Positions 36,542 through 44,783 of a stretch of 64,000 bases of DNA are shown piece after piece. Each line of letters opens with the position of its first letter. The first letter of the stretch is position 1. Source of the stretch: Spirosoma validum (GTDB taxonomy: Bacteria > Bacteroidota > Bacteroidia > Cytophagales > Spirosomataceae); contig NZ_JACXAA010000010.1 in assembly GCF_014699035.1 (NCBI RefSeq), positions 186,001-250,000 of the forward strand. The letters run 5' to 3'. The notes beneath the pieces were generated by a model. It was not told where the DNA came from. It saw only the letters and a list, made by a program, of their open reading frames with translations, and ran no database searches. The translations under genes were made by a program, and so were the position numbers.

Positions 36542-36606
36542 GGTACTACGGACTTTAGTCCGTATAAGTTTCAGGCTATGAAATACGGACTAAAGTCCGT
36601 GGTACC
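36542..36606. terminator. Nested palindrome between convergent genes
   Basis: Arms 36542-36565 and 36583-36606 pair over 24 bp with one mismatch and a 17-nt loop. Each arm is itself a near-perfect palindrome (acggactttagtccgt and acggactaaagtccgt). The structure can form one long hairpin or two small ones. It sits between the permease and GHMP kinase genes and looks like a REP-type repeat. Confidence 0.8.
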
Positions 36607-36612
36607 TCAACC

Positions 36613-37683
36613 TCATGACGTAACTGTTGTTCCTGTATCAACTGAAATGACATAGGCTTTTCCGCCTTCGCATTCAATAGCTTCCGCTACGTTCTCTGGT
36701 TTGTTTGGCGCGTAGGCAAACATGCAACCTCCTCCACCCGAACCATTGATTTTACCTCCTAAAGCACCCGCATTTAAAGCAGCCTCCAGCATGCGATCTA
36801 TTTTAGGGGTACTAATTCGTTGTGCTTCGCGAAGGTTTGTCTGATGGTCGGTCAGCAATTGGCCAAATCGTTGGTGATCCAGACCCATTGGCGCCTGCAG
36901 AACAGAAAGGGCTTCCCGTAAAATATCACGGTTAGCCAGATTGCCTTTTAGTAGTATGTACTCGTCTTTCGTCAGGATATCTTTGAACTCTGTGGCTTCA
37001 GTGAGGGTAGAATAATGGAGCGAAAAAGCAGGATTAATAGTTTTCAAACGCTCGATGATCGAGAGCATTCCGAGTTTAACCCGCTTTAAAATACCAATGG
37101 TATCTTTAGGCTCCTGCGAGTCGCCGAGAACGAACGTACCCAGTTTAGGATGTAATTCCTGCAACGCAATAATTGGGGTCGACTCCAGATAGATGACATC
37201 GCCAACGGCGGTTGAATAATGATCCATCATACCGCCTGGTTCGCCAAATTCCAGCACTTCGGCTACGTAGGCAAGTTCAGCCAGTTTTTCGCGGGAAAGT
37301 TGCCGGGGCTGGTCGGCCAGTTGCGTCAATACGTTCAGCCACGTAACAAGCAGAGCCGACGAACTCGACGTTCCCGAATTGATCGGAATGTTGCCGCGCA
37401 CTTCCCCCTCGATTCCTCGCGAAAACGTGAAGCCCTCCCGCAGCAGTACGTTAACTGCCGAGCGGAAATAATCACGGATTTGCGGATACGTGAGTGGTGA
37501 ACCGTCGAACTCAATGCTGACTGAATTCTGAATATCAGGCAGATTCAGCCGAAAGCCCGGCTGTCCGGTTGACTGCGCTGTTATCTGAATTCGGCGGGAA
37601 ATCGCAGCGGCAATGACCGGTAATCCTAAATAATCCTGATGTTCACCGAATAAGCAGATACGGCCTGGTGTTGATACGATCAT
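36613..37683 (-). CDS. GHMP-family sugar kinase (galactokinase-like)
   Basis: A 356-residue GHMP kinase. The substrate motif GRICLFGEHQDYLGLPV (about 7-23) is close to the galactokinase signature. The ATP-binding loop is INSGTSSSSALLV near 101, and the C-terminal block is GGKINGSGGGGCMFAY. It is shorter than classic GalK and diverges elsewhere, so the sugar could be galactose, N-acetylgalactosamine or another hexose. It is downstream of an MFS sugar transporter and a GH109-like enzyme on the same strand, which suggests it phosphorylates the sugar they supply. I chose the ATG at 37683 over the TTG at 37695. Confidence 0.85.
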   Translation of the reverse strand: MIVSTPGRICLFGEHQDYLGLPVIAAAISRRIQITAQSTGQPGFRLNLPDIQNSVSIEFDGSPLTYPQIRDYFRSAVNVLLREGFTFSRGIEGEVRGNIPINSGTSSSSALLVTWLNVLTQLADQPRQLSREKLAELAYVAEVLEFGEPGGMMDHYSTAVGDVIYLESTPIIALQELHPKLGTFVLGDSQEPKDTIGILKRVKLGMLSIIERLKTINPAFSLHYSTLTEATEFKDILTKDEYILLKGNLANRDILREALSVLQAPMGLDHQRFGQLLTDHQTNLREAQRISTPKIDRMLEAALNAGALGGKINGSGGGGCMFAYAPNKPENVAEAIECEGGKAYVISVDTGTTVTS

Positions 37684-37780
37684 AAATAAACGCAATGGGG
37701 CAAAGAAATCGCCAGAGACGCAAAATAAAACATAGTACGCGCTCCGTGAAACGTTAATGCCCTTCGCGTTTAGAAATTAA

Positions 37781-39004
37781 TTACCAACTCGTTTTCTTAT
37801 GGCCCGATACGGCGTAGTAGAGAATGAAGCCAAACAGCGGTAACAGCAGCGAATAAGCCATTTTTGGGCTAACCGCATCGGTCAGGTAGCCATGTACCAG
37901 CGGTAACAGAGCCCCCCCTGAAATCCCCATAATTAATAATGCGGAACCCAGTTTGGTGAACTTGCCAAGTCGATTCAGCGCCAGCGGCCAGACAGCGGGC
38001 CATACGGGCGAAATAGCAAAACCTAGTAAAGCAATGCACAAAACCGAAGCAAATCCGTCCGTTACCAGTGCGCCAACCGTCAGTATCAGTGCCAGAATCA
38101 TGCCATACCGTAAAGCAGCTTGCTGAGTAATAAAGCGGGGAATAGCGATGATACTCAGTAGATAGCCTGCCAGCAAGCCAACCAGTGTATACGTAGTAAA
38201 GTTCTTCGCTTCGTCATTGCTGAAACCAATGGCTTGTCCATAGCTGATGATTAAATCGCCGGTAATTACCTCGGCACCGACGTAACAGAACAGCGCCAGT
38301 ACGCCAAGAACCAGATTAGGGAACTGCCACACACTGTCGTGAATGGCAGACGTATCGGCAGGTACGTCGTCCTGTTCTTCAGACACTTCGGGTAGATTTG
38401 AATAGCGAACTAGTCCCGCCAAAACGACCAGCACAACGGTCAGAATCAGATAAGGCGTTACAACTTTTTCGAGCGAAGCCGCACCAACCGCTTCGTTCGC
38501 TCCAGAAAGCAGGAGTCCGCCAAACACGACCTGGCTAAGAATACCCGCCAGCTTGTTGGCAATGCCCATAAAACTGATACGCTGGGCGGCACTCTCGCGT
38601 GGTCCAAGAATCGTCGCGTACGGATTCGAAGCTGTTTGCAATACCGTTAGCCCAATGCCAATGATGAACAAGCCTATCAGAAACAGAGGATACGAAACCG
38701 ACTTGGCGGCAGGAACAAAAATCAACGTACCAACGGCCATTGTCAGTAAGCCCAGTGACATTCCATTCTTAAAGCCGGTACGTTTTAGTACCGCTGATGA
38801 TGGAATTGCCATAACTGCATAGGAAATCATAAAAGCAAAAGCAACTAACGTCGACTGAAATGACGTCAGACTGAAGGCTTGCTTGAAGAACGCAATCAGC
38901 ACGCTGTTTACCCACGTAACGAAGCCGAAAATGAAAAAGAGTACACCGATAATAAGTAACGGGCCAATATAATTCTGGGTTTTAGGCGGAGCAGTCGGGG
39001 TCAT
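37781..39004 (-). CDS. MFS sugar transporter (FucP-like)
   Basis: A 407-residue inner-membrane protein with twelve predicted helices. It belongs to the FucP/glucose-galactose proton symporter group: the start is NYIGPLLIIGVLFFIFGFVTWVNSVLIAFFKQAF and the conserved GLTVLQTASNPYATILGPRESAAQRISF block follows TM4. It imports a monosaccharide with protons. It lies between the GH109-like enzyme and the GHMP kinase, same strand, 97 bp from the kinase, in a likely operon. The sugar is inferred only from the neighbours. Confidence 0.92.
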   Translation of the reverse strand: MTPTAPPKTQNYIGPLLIIGVLFFIFGFVTWVNSVLIAFFKQAFSLTSFQSTLVAFAFMISYAVMAIPSSAVLKRTGFKNGMSLGLLTMAVGTLIFVPAAKSVSYPLFLIGLFIIGIGLTVLQTASNPYATILGPRESAAQRISFMGIANKLAGILSQVVFGGLLLSGANEAVGAASLEKVVTPYLILTVVLVVLAGLVRYSNLPEVSEEQDDVPADTSAIHDSVWQFPNLVLGVLALFCYVGAEVITGDLIISYGQAIGFSNDEAKNFTTYTLVGLLAGYLLSIIAIPRFITQQAALRYGMILALILTVGALVTDGFASVLCIALLGFAISPVWPAVWPLALNRLGKFTKLGSALLIMGISGGALLPLVHGYLTDAVSPKMAYSLLLPLFGFILYYAVSGHKKTSW

Positions 39005-39099
39005 TGGCTGATACGTGCGTTAAAGGCAAATGAAGGATAAGTGATTTATAAAATTTTTTACAAAGTAAGAATAGAAATCGAATAATCGCCAATTGCCCG

Positions 39100-40461
39100 T
39101 TAATAGACGTCTGTCAAGCCAAAAATTGGTTTGTTTGTCTTCCATTTCCCCCGGGTGAAATCAGGAATATCAACGGCTTTGCTGCCTTTGGCAATACTCT
39201 CTTCTGACAATGGGCTGATGGCACTCCAGACGGCTGCGTCATACACATCAATTGGAGGAGCCGTTTTCGATTTGACTGACTCGATAAACGCCCGAAGCAC
39301 AAAAAAGTCAATACCACCATGGCCCGCATTCTCGGCTGTTTGGGCGTGCCGTTTCCAGAGCGGATGGTCGTATTGTTCCTGATACGTAGCAAAGGGCTCC
39401 CACTGGTGTGGTTTTGAACTAGTGCCTTCCAGATAGATCATATCATTGTCGTCCATCCAGATGCCTTGCGTGCCCTGCGCCCGAAACCCCAGCGAGTAAG
39501 GGCGGGGTGAATTCGTATCGTGAATGATGACGATGTTCTCGCCATTGGCGCATTCAATCATCGTCGTCACTACGTCGCCGAGTTTGAAATTTACCTTGGC
39601 GTTAGGATGGTTTTCGCCTCCGTGATCCACTACGTACTTGTGCAGTCCCCGACTCTTGGTGGCCATGCTGGTCAGTCGCACAAACTGATTGCCTCGGTTG
39701 ATGTTGAGCCAGTGTGCTACGGGTCCCAAACCGTGTGTTGGGTACAAATCACCGTTACGGTCAACGGAATGCTGAGTGCGCCAGTGGGCTTCTGAATAGC
39801 CTTTCGCGCCAAATTCGGCCCCAACGCCCCCAATTGACTTACCATCGTTGAACTTAATATTTCGCAGGTCGTGCTGGTATCCGCAGTGCGCATAGGTCAT
39901 CTCACCAAACATGCCCTTTCGGATCATGTTCAGGACCGCCAGTACGTCGCGCCGATAGCATACGTTTTCCAGGATCATGCAGGGTGATCCTGTTTTTTCA
40001 AACGCATTCACCAGATCCCAGGATTCTTTTAACGTAACAGTTGCCGAAACCTCCACACCGGCGTATTTTCCGGCCTGCATGGTCGCCACGGCCATCGGGA
40101 CGTGCCATTCCCAGGGCGTAGCAATCACAACCCCGTCGATGTCGTCACGCTTGAGCATGTCCCGGAACGATTCATCGCCTTTTGTATACGCTACCGGCGC
40201 TTTCCGACCTGCTTTCGTAATCATCGCGTTGGTTCGGCTGATGGCGTCGGGATCGGGATCACTGATGGCTATTATCTCGACATCGTCGCGAAAAAGCGCC
40301 TGACTGACATGACTACGTCCCCGCGATCCAACACCAATAAACGCAAGCCGAACTTTAGATTCCGGTGGTTTCGCACCGGTCAGAATAGTTGGGAAAACGG
40401 ACGTAGCAGCGCCCGTAATAGCGGCTGTACGAATGAACTGACGTCGAGTAGGCGTTTGCAT
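39100..40461 (-). CDS. Tat-exported Gfo/Idh/MocA protein, GH109-like
   Basis: A 453-residue protein with a twin-arginine signal (RRQFIRTAAITGAATSVFPTIL). The Rossmann motif is FIGVGSRGRSH near residue 41. Several blocks are typical of GH109 enzymes, which use bound NAD+ to hydrolyse alpha-N-acetylgalactosaminides: ENVCYRRDVLAVLNMIRKG, YQHDLRNIKFN, YPTHGLGPVAHWLNINRG and GHGGIDFFVLRAF. Tat export in the folded state fits an NAD-bearing periplasmic enzyme. The upstream-to-downstream order (hydrolase, transporter, kinase) suggests release, import and phosphorylation of an amino sugar. The exact substrate needs biochemistry. Confidence 0.85.
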   Translation of the reverse strand: MQTPTRRQFIRTAAITGAATSVFPTILTGAKPPESKVRLAFIGVGSRGRSHVSQALFRDDVEIIAISDPDPDAISRTNAMITKAGRKAPVAYTKGDESFRDMLKRDDIDGVVIATPWEWHVPMAVATMQAGKYAGVEVSATVTLKESWDLVNAFEKTGSPCMILENVCYRRDVLAVLNMIRKGMFGEMTYAHCGYQHDLRNIKFNDGKSIGGVGAEFGAKGYSEAHWRTQHSVDRNGDLYPTHGLGPVAHWLNINRGNQFVRLTSMATKSRGLHKYVVDHGGENHPNAKVNFKLGDVVTTMIECANGENIVIIHDTNSPRPYSLGFRAQGTQGIWMDDNDMIYLEGTSSKPHQWEPFATYQEQYDHPLWKRHAQTAENAGHGGIDFFVLRAFIESVKSKTAPPIDVYDAAVWSAISPLSEESIAKGSKAVDIPDFTRGKWKTNKPIFGLTDVY

Positions 40462-40577
40462 GAGTGTAGGCTACGTGTAAACAGTTTGTCAACCAAAGAA
40501 CGCGATTTCAGCCTGAAAAACATACACTCACAATCATTCGCTTTTTAGGAATGTTTGGCGCAACGAAAAAGCATTAC

Positions 40578-41684
40578 TTAAAAATTCCACCAGACGGTTC
40601 GTGGATAATGTGAAGTAACCACCAGCGGCTCACCAATTTGGGGCGTCGTTACGTCGAGATTTTTCTCCTGAGCAGCTTTCGTGAGTCGTTTGATTGAGTC
40701 ATTCCAGGAGTGGTTAGAAAGCGAAAACTTCGCCCAGTGAACGGGTAAAACCGTTTTAGCCTGCAAGTCACGCGCGGCAGTAGGAATCTCTTCGGGAAAC
40801 ATGTGAATACTAGGCCAGTCTTTGCCATACTGACCACATTCGAGAATGGCCAGATCAAAGGGGCCGTACTTGGTTCCGATTTCCTGGAAGTGCTTTCCGT
40901 AGCCGGAATCACCTCCGAGCAAAATTGAGTAACCATGTAGTTTTAATGCAAAAGCCGTCCAGAGCGTTTTTCCTCTTGCAATCGATCGTCCCGAAAAGTG
41001 CCGTGCCGGAACTGCCGTTAACGTAATATCGGATGCTACAGAATGGCTATCCCACCAGTCTAATTCCACAATCTGGTCGGGTGTAGCACCCCAGCGTTCG
41101 AGGTGGGCACCTACCCCTAAAGCGGTGTAGAATTTTTTGACTTTGGGAATAAGCTGCGTAATGGTTTTGTAGTCGAGGTGATCGTAATGGTCGTGGGAAA
41201 GAACCAACATGTCAATGTCCGGCATATCGTCAACGCCGTAGGTATTCGAGCCCGGATATGCTTTGCCAAAAAACGATACGGGCGATGCGTTTCCGCTAAA
41301 AACCGGATCGACCAGGATGGTAACGCCTTTCGATTTGATTAGATAGGAGGAGTGCCCAAACCAGACAATCGTCGGTTTTTCGTCGGTCAGCGCTTTTAAG
41401 TCGGTTTGTACAGACGGGATGGGTCGGGGAGGGGTGTTGTCTTTGGGCTTATTAAAAAAGTCATTGAGCATATCCCGATAAGACGCATCCTGGCGCATAA
41501 CGGCTGTTGGTTCCAGATTCTGAAACGCGCCGTCGCGGTAATGAGCTGATTTCAGGATTCGGTCGAGCCGGGCTGCGGCCGGGTTACTACCAAAGACATT
41601 TTGCTGCATAAAAATGACAATGCCTGCAGCAACGGCAACTAGAATAAGAACTATCGATAACATGATGATTTTGAAACGTTTCAT
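40578..41684 (-). CDS. Metallo-beta-lactamase-fold hydrolase (NAPE-PLD/UlaG-like)
   Basis: A 368-residue protein with one N-terminal hydrophobic segment (IIMLSIVLILVAVAAGIVIFM), so it is an anchored or exported envelope enzyme. The MBL fold spans about 100-355. Metal ligands are visible in SHDHYDH (the HxHxDH motif) and later GGDSGYG and PVHWAKF. An earlier FGHSSYLIKSKG block is typical of the NAPE-PLD/RomA/UlaG branch. Substrates in this branch include phospholipids and lactones; none can be named. I chose the ATG at 41684, which starts MKRFK before the membrane segment. Confidence 0.85.
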   Translation of the reverse strand: MKRFKIIMLSIVLILVAVAAGIVIFMQQNVFGSNPAAARLDRILKSAHYRDGAFQNLEPTAVMRQDASYRDMLNDFFNKPKDNTPPRPIPSVQTDLKALTDEKPTIVWFGHSSYLIKSKGVTILVDPVFSGNASPVSFFGKAYPGSNTYGVDDMPDIDMLVLSHDHYDHLDYKTITQLIPKVKKFYTALGVGAHLERWGATPDQIVELDWWDSHSVASDITLTAVPARHFSGRSIARGKTLWTAFALKLHGYSILLGGDSGYGKHFQEIGTKYGPFDLAILECGQYGKDWPSIHMFPEEIPTAARDLQAKTVLPVHWAKFSLSNHSWNDSIKRLTKAAQEKNLDVTTPQIGEPLVVTSHYPRTVWWNF

Positions 41685-41804
41685 GAGGCTGAATGAGCGC
41701 CGTCGGGTATGAGTAGATGATGGGGAATACAAACCTTTCTGATGCGAACACTTTCTTTTCTATTTTTAGTCCTGAATCCAAAAAAATAGATCGAGGATTA
41801 GACC

Positions 41805-42449
41805 ATGATTCAGTTCGTCCGTAACTATGACGACCTCTCTACCGATAAGGGGTTTCAGTTTTCTTTCCGATGCGATAAGTGTGGCAACGGCCATATGTCA
41901 CATTTTCAGTCGAATAACTTAGGTATCGCTGGCGAGCTGCTCAGTGCAGCGGGGAGCCTGTTCGGTGGCCTTTTTTATGAGGCTGGCAATGCCACTCGCC
42001 AGATGCAGCGGGCTATTGGCGGCAAAGCGCACGATGAAGCTCTGCAAAAAGCAGTACAGGAAGGAAAAACGCACTTTCATCAGTGCACACGGTGCGGACA
42101 ATGGGTATGCCCGGATGTATGCTGGAACGCCAGCGCTGGTCTTTGCGAAAGCTGCGCCCCCGACGAAGGGGAAGAACTGGCGGCTCAGCAGGCGTTGGCC
42201 ACTTCGGAGCAAATCCGGCAGAAAACCCGTGAGGTCGACTATACAAGTCAGGTTGACTTTACAAACCGCACGGCAGTGAGTACCTGCCTACAATGCAGTG
42301 GTAAACTGAACTCAACCGATAAATTCTGCCCATCCTGCGGTACCCCGAATGCTCCATCGCAAACCATGGAAAAATTCTGCACTAACTGCGGAGCTAAAAC
42401 CAAAGCAGGTCAAAAGTTTTGCTCGGAGTGCGGAACAAGCGTGGGGTAG
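41805..42449 (+). CDS. Multi zinc-ribbon protein
   Basis: A 214-residue protein with four Cys4 zinc-ribbon motifs: FRCDKCGNGH near residue 22 paired with CTRCGQWVC and CESC around 98-118, CLQCSGKLN...FCPSCG near 165-184, and FCTNCGAK...FCSECG at the C-terminus. Residues 40-75 are a Gly/Ala-rich possibly amphipathic stretch (GIAGELLSAAGSLFGGLFYEAG). No signal peptide is seen. Double C-terminal ribbons of this kind are common in proteins of unknown function that bind nucleic acid or partner proteins. The gene is monocistronic, divergent from the MBL gene. Confidence 0.75.
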   Translation: MIQFVRNYDDLSTDKGFQFSFRCDKCGNGHMSHFQSNNLGIAGELLSAAGSLFGGLFYEAGNATRQMQRAIGGKAHDEALQKAVQEGKTHFHQCTRCGQWVCPDVCWNASAGLCESCAPDEGEELAAQQALATSEQIRQKTREVDYTSQVDFTNRTAVSTCLQCSGKLNSTDKFCPSCGTPNAPSQTMEKFCTNCGAKTKAGQKFCSECGTSVG

Positions 42450-42702
42450 GCTATAAGCAGGGAAAGTAGGGGGCAGGGGGAAGATTGTTTTGTGCAAAAA
42501 GGCACTCTACCCCGCGCCATTTCCTATCGATACCCAATGCCCTTTCCCCGCTGCTTTTAGTGAACGAAACCAGTATGATGTGGGTTATACCCGCGAATGA
42601 CTACACACAAAGGAGCGTATTAGCTACACGCTCTGCTGTCTGCCTGTGTTGTACACAAACTTTGTAACGACAGGTTGATTGAGGATTTTTCGATTCGTAC
42701 CT

Positions 42703-43134
42703 ATGAATACTCTCCGGGCTGAAGCTCCACGGGTTGCCGTGTTTCGAAAGGAACACTTTAATGCCGCTCATCGTCTGAATAATCCAAACTGGTCAGATGA
42801 AAAAAATGCCCGTGTGTACGGCAAATGCAATAATCCACATTTTCATGGGCATAATTATGACCTGATTGTACAGGTAACCGGGACGATTGATCCCGAAACG
42901 GGTTATGTCATTGATATGAAGCATCTGGGCGATCTGATCAAGGAACACGTAACGGATCGGTTCGACCATAAAAATCTGAATCTGGATACCGAGGAATTTG
43001 CCGATCTGAATCCATCGGCCGAAAACATCGCCATCGTTATCTATACCATTTTGCGTAATCAACTGAGCGAGAGCTTGGATCTTAAAATTCGATTGTATGA
43101 AACTGAACGGAACTTCGTCGAATACCCCGTCTAG
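42703..43134 (+). CDS. queD: 6-carboxy-5,6,7,8-tetrahydropterin synthase (QueD)
   Basis: A 143-residue PTPS/QueD-fold enzyme. Zinc ligands are His in FNAAHRL and the pair in HFHGHNYD. The Cys in YGKCNN sits just before the second ligand pair, as required for the catalytic nucleophile of QueD. It converts 7,8-dihydroneopterin triphosphate to carboxy-tetrahydropterin on the way to preQ0 and queuosine. The folE ORF overlaps its end by 38 nt in another frame. I chose the ATG at 42703 over the TTG at 42679. A PTPS of biopterin synthesis cannot be ruled out but is less likely with FolE coupled to it. Confidence 0.9.
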   Translation: MNTLRAEAPRVAVFRKEHFNAAHRLNNPNWSDEKNARVYGKCNNPHFHGHNYDLIVQVTGTIDPETGYVIDMKHLGDLIKEHVTDRFDHKNLNLDTEEFADLNPSAENIAIVIYTILRNQLSESLDLKIRLYETERNFVEYPV

Positions 43135-43855
43135 CAGCGACCTGCTTAACGAAGGGGCTTCGTATAGTGGCAACCCTAAAAACGGCCATTCCCGGGATTG
43201 TCAGTGTACAGACGAGCTGGTTGACGAAATCGGCGACGCTCATGGCGCTACGTCTATTGATACGCCCATGCGCCCTGATGCCTTTGCGCTCGACGATGAT
43301 TTTAAGATCGACCTGATCGAAGAACATTTCCGGGAAATTATGAACATTCTGGGCCTCGATCTGACCGACGACAGCCTGAAAGGATCACCCCGGCGCGTTG
43401 CGAAAATGTACGTAAAGGAAGTGTTTAGCGGTTTGAATCCCGCCAATAAACCTGAGCCAACGTTGTTCGACAATAAGTTTGGGTATAACCAGATGCTGGT
43501 CGAGAAAGACATTACCGTTCAGACGTATTGCGAACACCATTTTGTGCCCATCCTGGGTAAGGCGCATATTGCTTATATCTCAAGTGGAAAAGTCATTGGC
43601 TTATCGAAACTGAACCGGATCGTCGAGTATTTCAGTAAACGGCCCCAGGTGCAGGAGCGCTTGACGGTGCAGATCGCCGAAGAACTGAAACATGTTCTGG
43701 AAACAGATGACGTAGCTGTCATTATCGACGCTAAACACCTGTGCGTATCCACGAGGGGGGTTCGCGATCTGAATAGCTCGACCGTTACGTCGTCGTACAG
43801 CGGTAAGTTCGAAGAAGAAGCTACCCGGCAGGAGTTATTACGTTACGTTGCCTAA
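43097..43855 (+). CDS. folE: GTP cyclohydrolase I
   Basis: FolE makes 7,8-dihydroneopterin triphosphate from GTP for folate and queuosine. The catalytic core (about residues 70-250) is complete: DLTDDSLKGSPRRVAKMY, the zinc site YCEHHFVP with Cys and His, HLCVSTRGVRD with the other Cys, and GLSKLNRIVEYFSKRPQVQERL. The first 60 residues are a low-complexity extension (NGTSSNTPSSSDLLNEGAS) that standard FolE lacks. The start lies 38 nt inside queD. If the true start is internal, the extension would be absent, but no better in-frame ATG lies before the core except near M58. Order queD-folE matches their reaction link. Confidence 0.93.
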   Translation: MKLNGTSSNTPSSSDLLNEGASYSGNPKNGHSRDCQCTDELVDEIGDAHGATSIDTPMRPDAFALDDDFKIDLIEEHFREIMNILGLDLTDDSLKGSPRRVAKMYVKEVFSGLNPANKPEPTLFDNKFGYNQMLVEKDITVQTYCEHHFVPILGKAHIAYISSGKVIGLSKLNRIVEYFSKRPQVQERLTVQIAEELKHVLETDDVAVIIDAKHLCVSTRGVRDLNSSTVTSSYSGKFEEEATRQELLRYVA

Positions 43856-43875
43856 TCGGTCGTAACAATTTAGTT

Positions 43876-43948
43876 GAACGTCCGCTTTACAATTGCAGCT
43901 ACATGACCGACATAAGGTCAGAAGCTTTCAATCGTAAAGCGGACGTTC
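43876..43948 (+). promoter_or_regulatory. Inverted repeat between folE and SDR start
   Basis: Arms 43876-43890 and 43934-43948 are a perfect 15-bp inverted repeat with a 43-nt centre that partly pairs further. The right arm ends 3 nt before the SDR ATG. It could be a folE terminator or a hairpin that controls translation of the SDR. I see no known riboswitch pattern. Confidence 0.5.
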
Positions 43949-43951
43949 GTT

Positions 43952-44653
43952 ATGAAAGACAAAAACATATTGATTATTGGTGGTAACTCGGGCATCGGTT
44001 ACGCACTGGCCAAACAGCTTCAGGAACAGGGCGCTAATCTATTTACTGCAGGTCGACGCCCACCCGAAGACCTCCCGTCTACGCACATGACGTGGGACGT
44101 ATTGCAAACACCCGCGGCTGATGCACTGACGCAACTTCCTGACGTATTACACGGTCTGATCTATTGTCCGGGTAGCATTAATCTTAAACCGTTTCATCGG
44201 CTAACCATCGACGATTACCGGTCTGATCTGGAAATCAACGTGCTGGGTGCAGTTGGTGCTATTCATGCTGCTTACTTAGCGCTAAAAAACGCAAAGGGGA
44301 GCAGCGTTGTTCTCTTCAGCACGGTCGCGGCTAAGTTAGGAATGGGGTTACATTCATCGGTATCGGTGGCCAAGTCGGCAGTAGAAGGATTAGCCAAGTC
44401 GCTGGCTGCCGAATTCGCGCCGATCAACATTCGGGTCAATGCCATCGCGCCTTCGCTCACGGATACACCTTTAGCGCAGACCCTGCTAAGTAGTGATGAA
44501 AAGCGGGAGTCAGGGGCCAAACGCCATCCCCTGAACCGGATTGGCACCCCAAACGATATAGCCAGCATGGCGGCTTATCTGCTCTCTGATCAGGCTAGCT
44601 GGATCACGGGCCAGGTGATCAGCGTAGACGGCGGCATGGGAGCCATTAAGTAA
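43952..44653 (+). CDS. Short-chain dehydrogenase without the catalytic Tyr
   Basis: A 233-residue SDR-fold protein. The NAD(P) motif is GGNSGIGYAL near residue 10. Ser of FSTVAAK is present, but the YxxxK site reads VSVAK, so the catalytic Tyr is replaced by Val. The C-terminal block is RVNAIAPSLTDTPLAQ, and the protein ends WITGQVISVDGGMGAIK. I believe a Bacteroidota/proteobacterial SDR subgroup shares this HxSxxxAK variant. The reaction is therefore uncertain; it could be a degenerate or alternative SDR. It follows folE by 96 bp, separated by the inverted repeat. Confidence 0.85.
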   Translation: MKDKNILIIGGNSGIGYALAKQLQEQGANLFTAGRRPPEDLPSTHMTWDVLQTPAADALTQLPDVLHGLIYCPGSINLKPFHRLTIDDYRSDLEINVLGAVGAIHAAYLALKNAKGSSVVLFSTVAAKLGMGLHSSVSVAKSAVEGLAKSLAAEFAPINIRVNAIAPSLTDTPLAQTLLSSDEKRESGAKRHPLNRIGTPNDIASMAAYLLSDQASWITGQVISVDGGMGAIK

Positions 44654-44783
44654 CGTTTGAAAAACGTTGTCTCATAATAATATACCGATTACTCAATTTT
44701 TGCAGAGAAATTTTTGTAGAATTTTCACCTTTAAGAGGCTGAGCCGCAGATTGATTGCAGCTCGTTAAACGAATCCTCTCATT

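Noticed and set aside
42450-42702. preQ1 riboswitch upstream of queD
   Set aside because: The leader lacks the short stem and A-rich tail pattern of preQ1-I and no preQ1-II-like fold was apparent.
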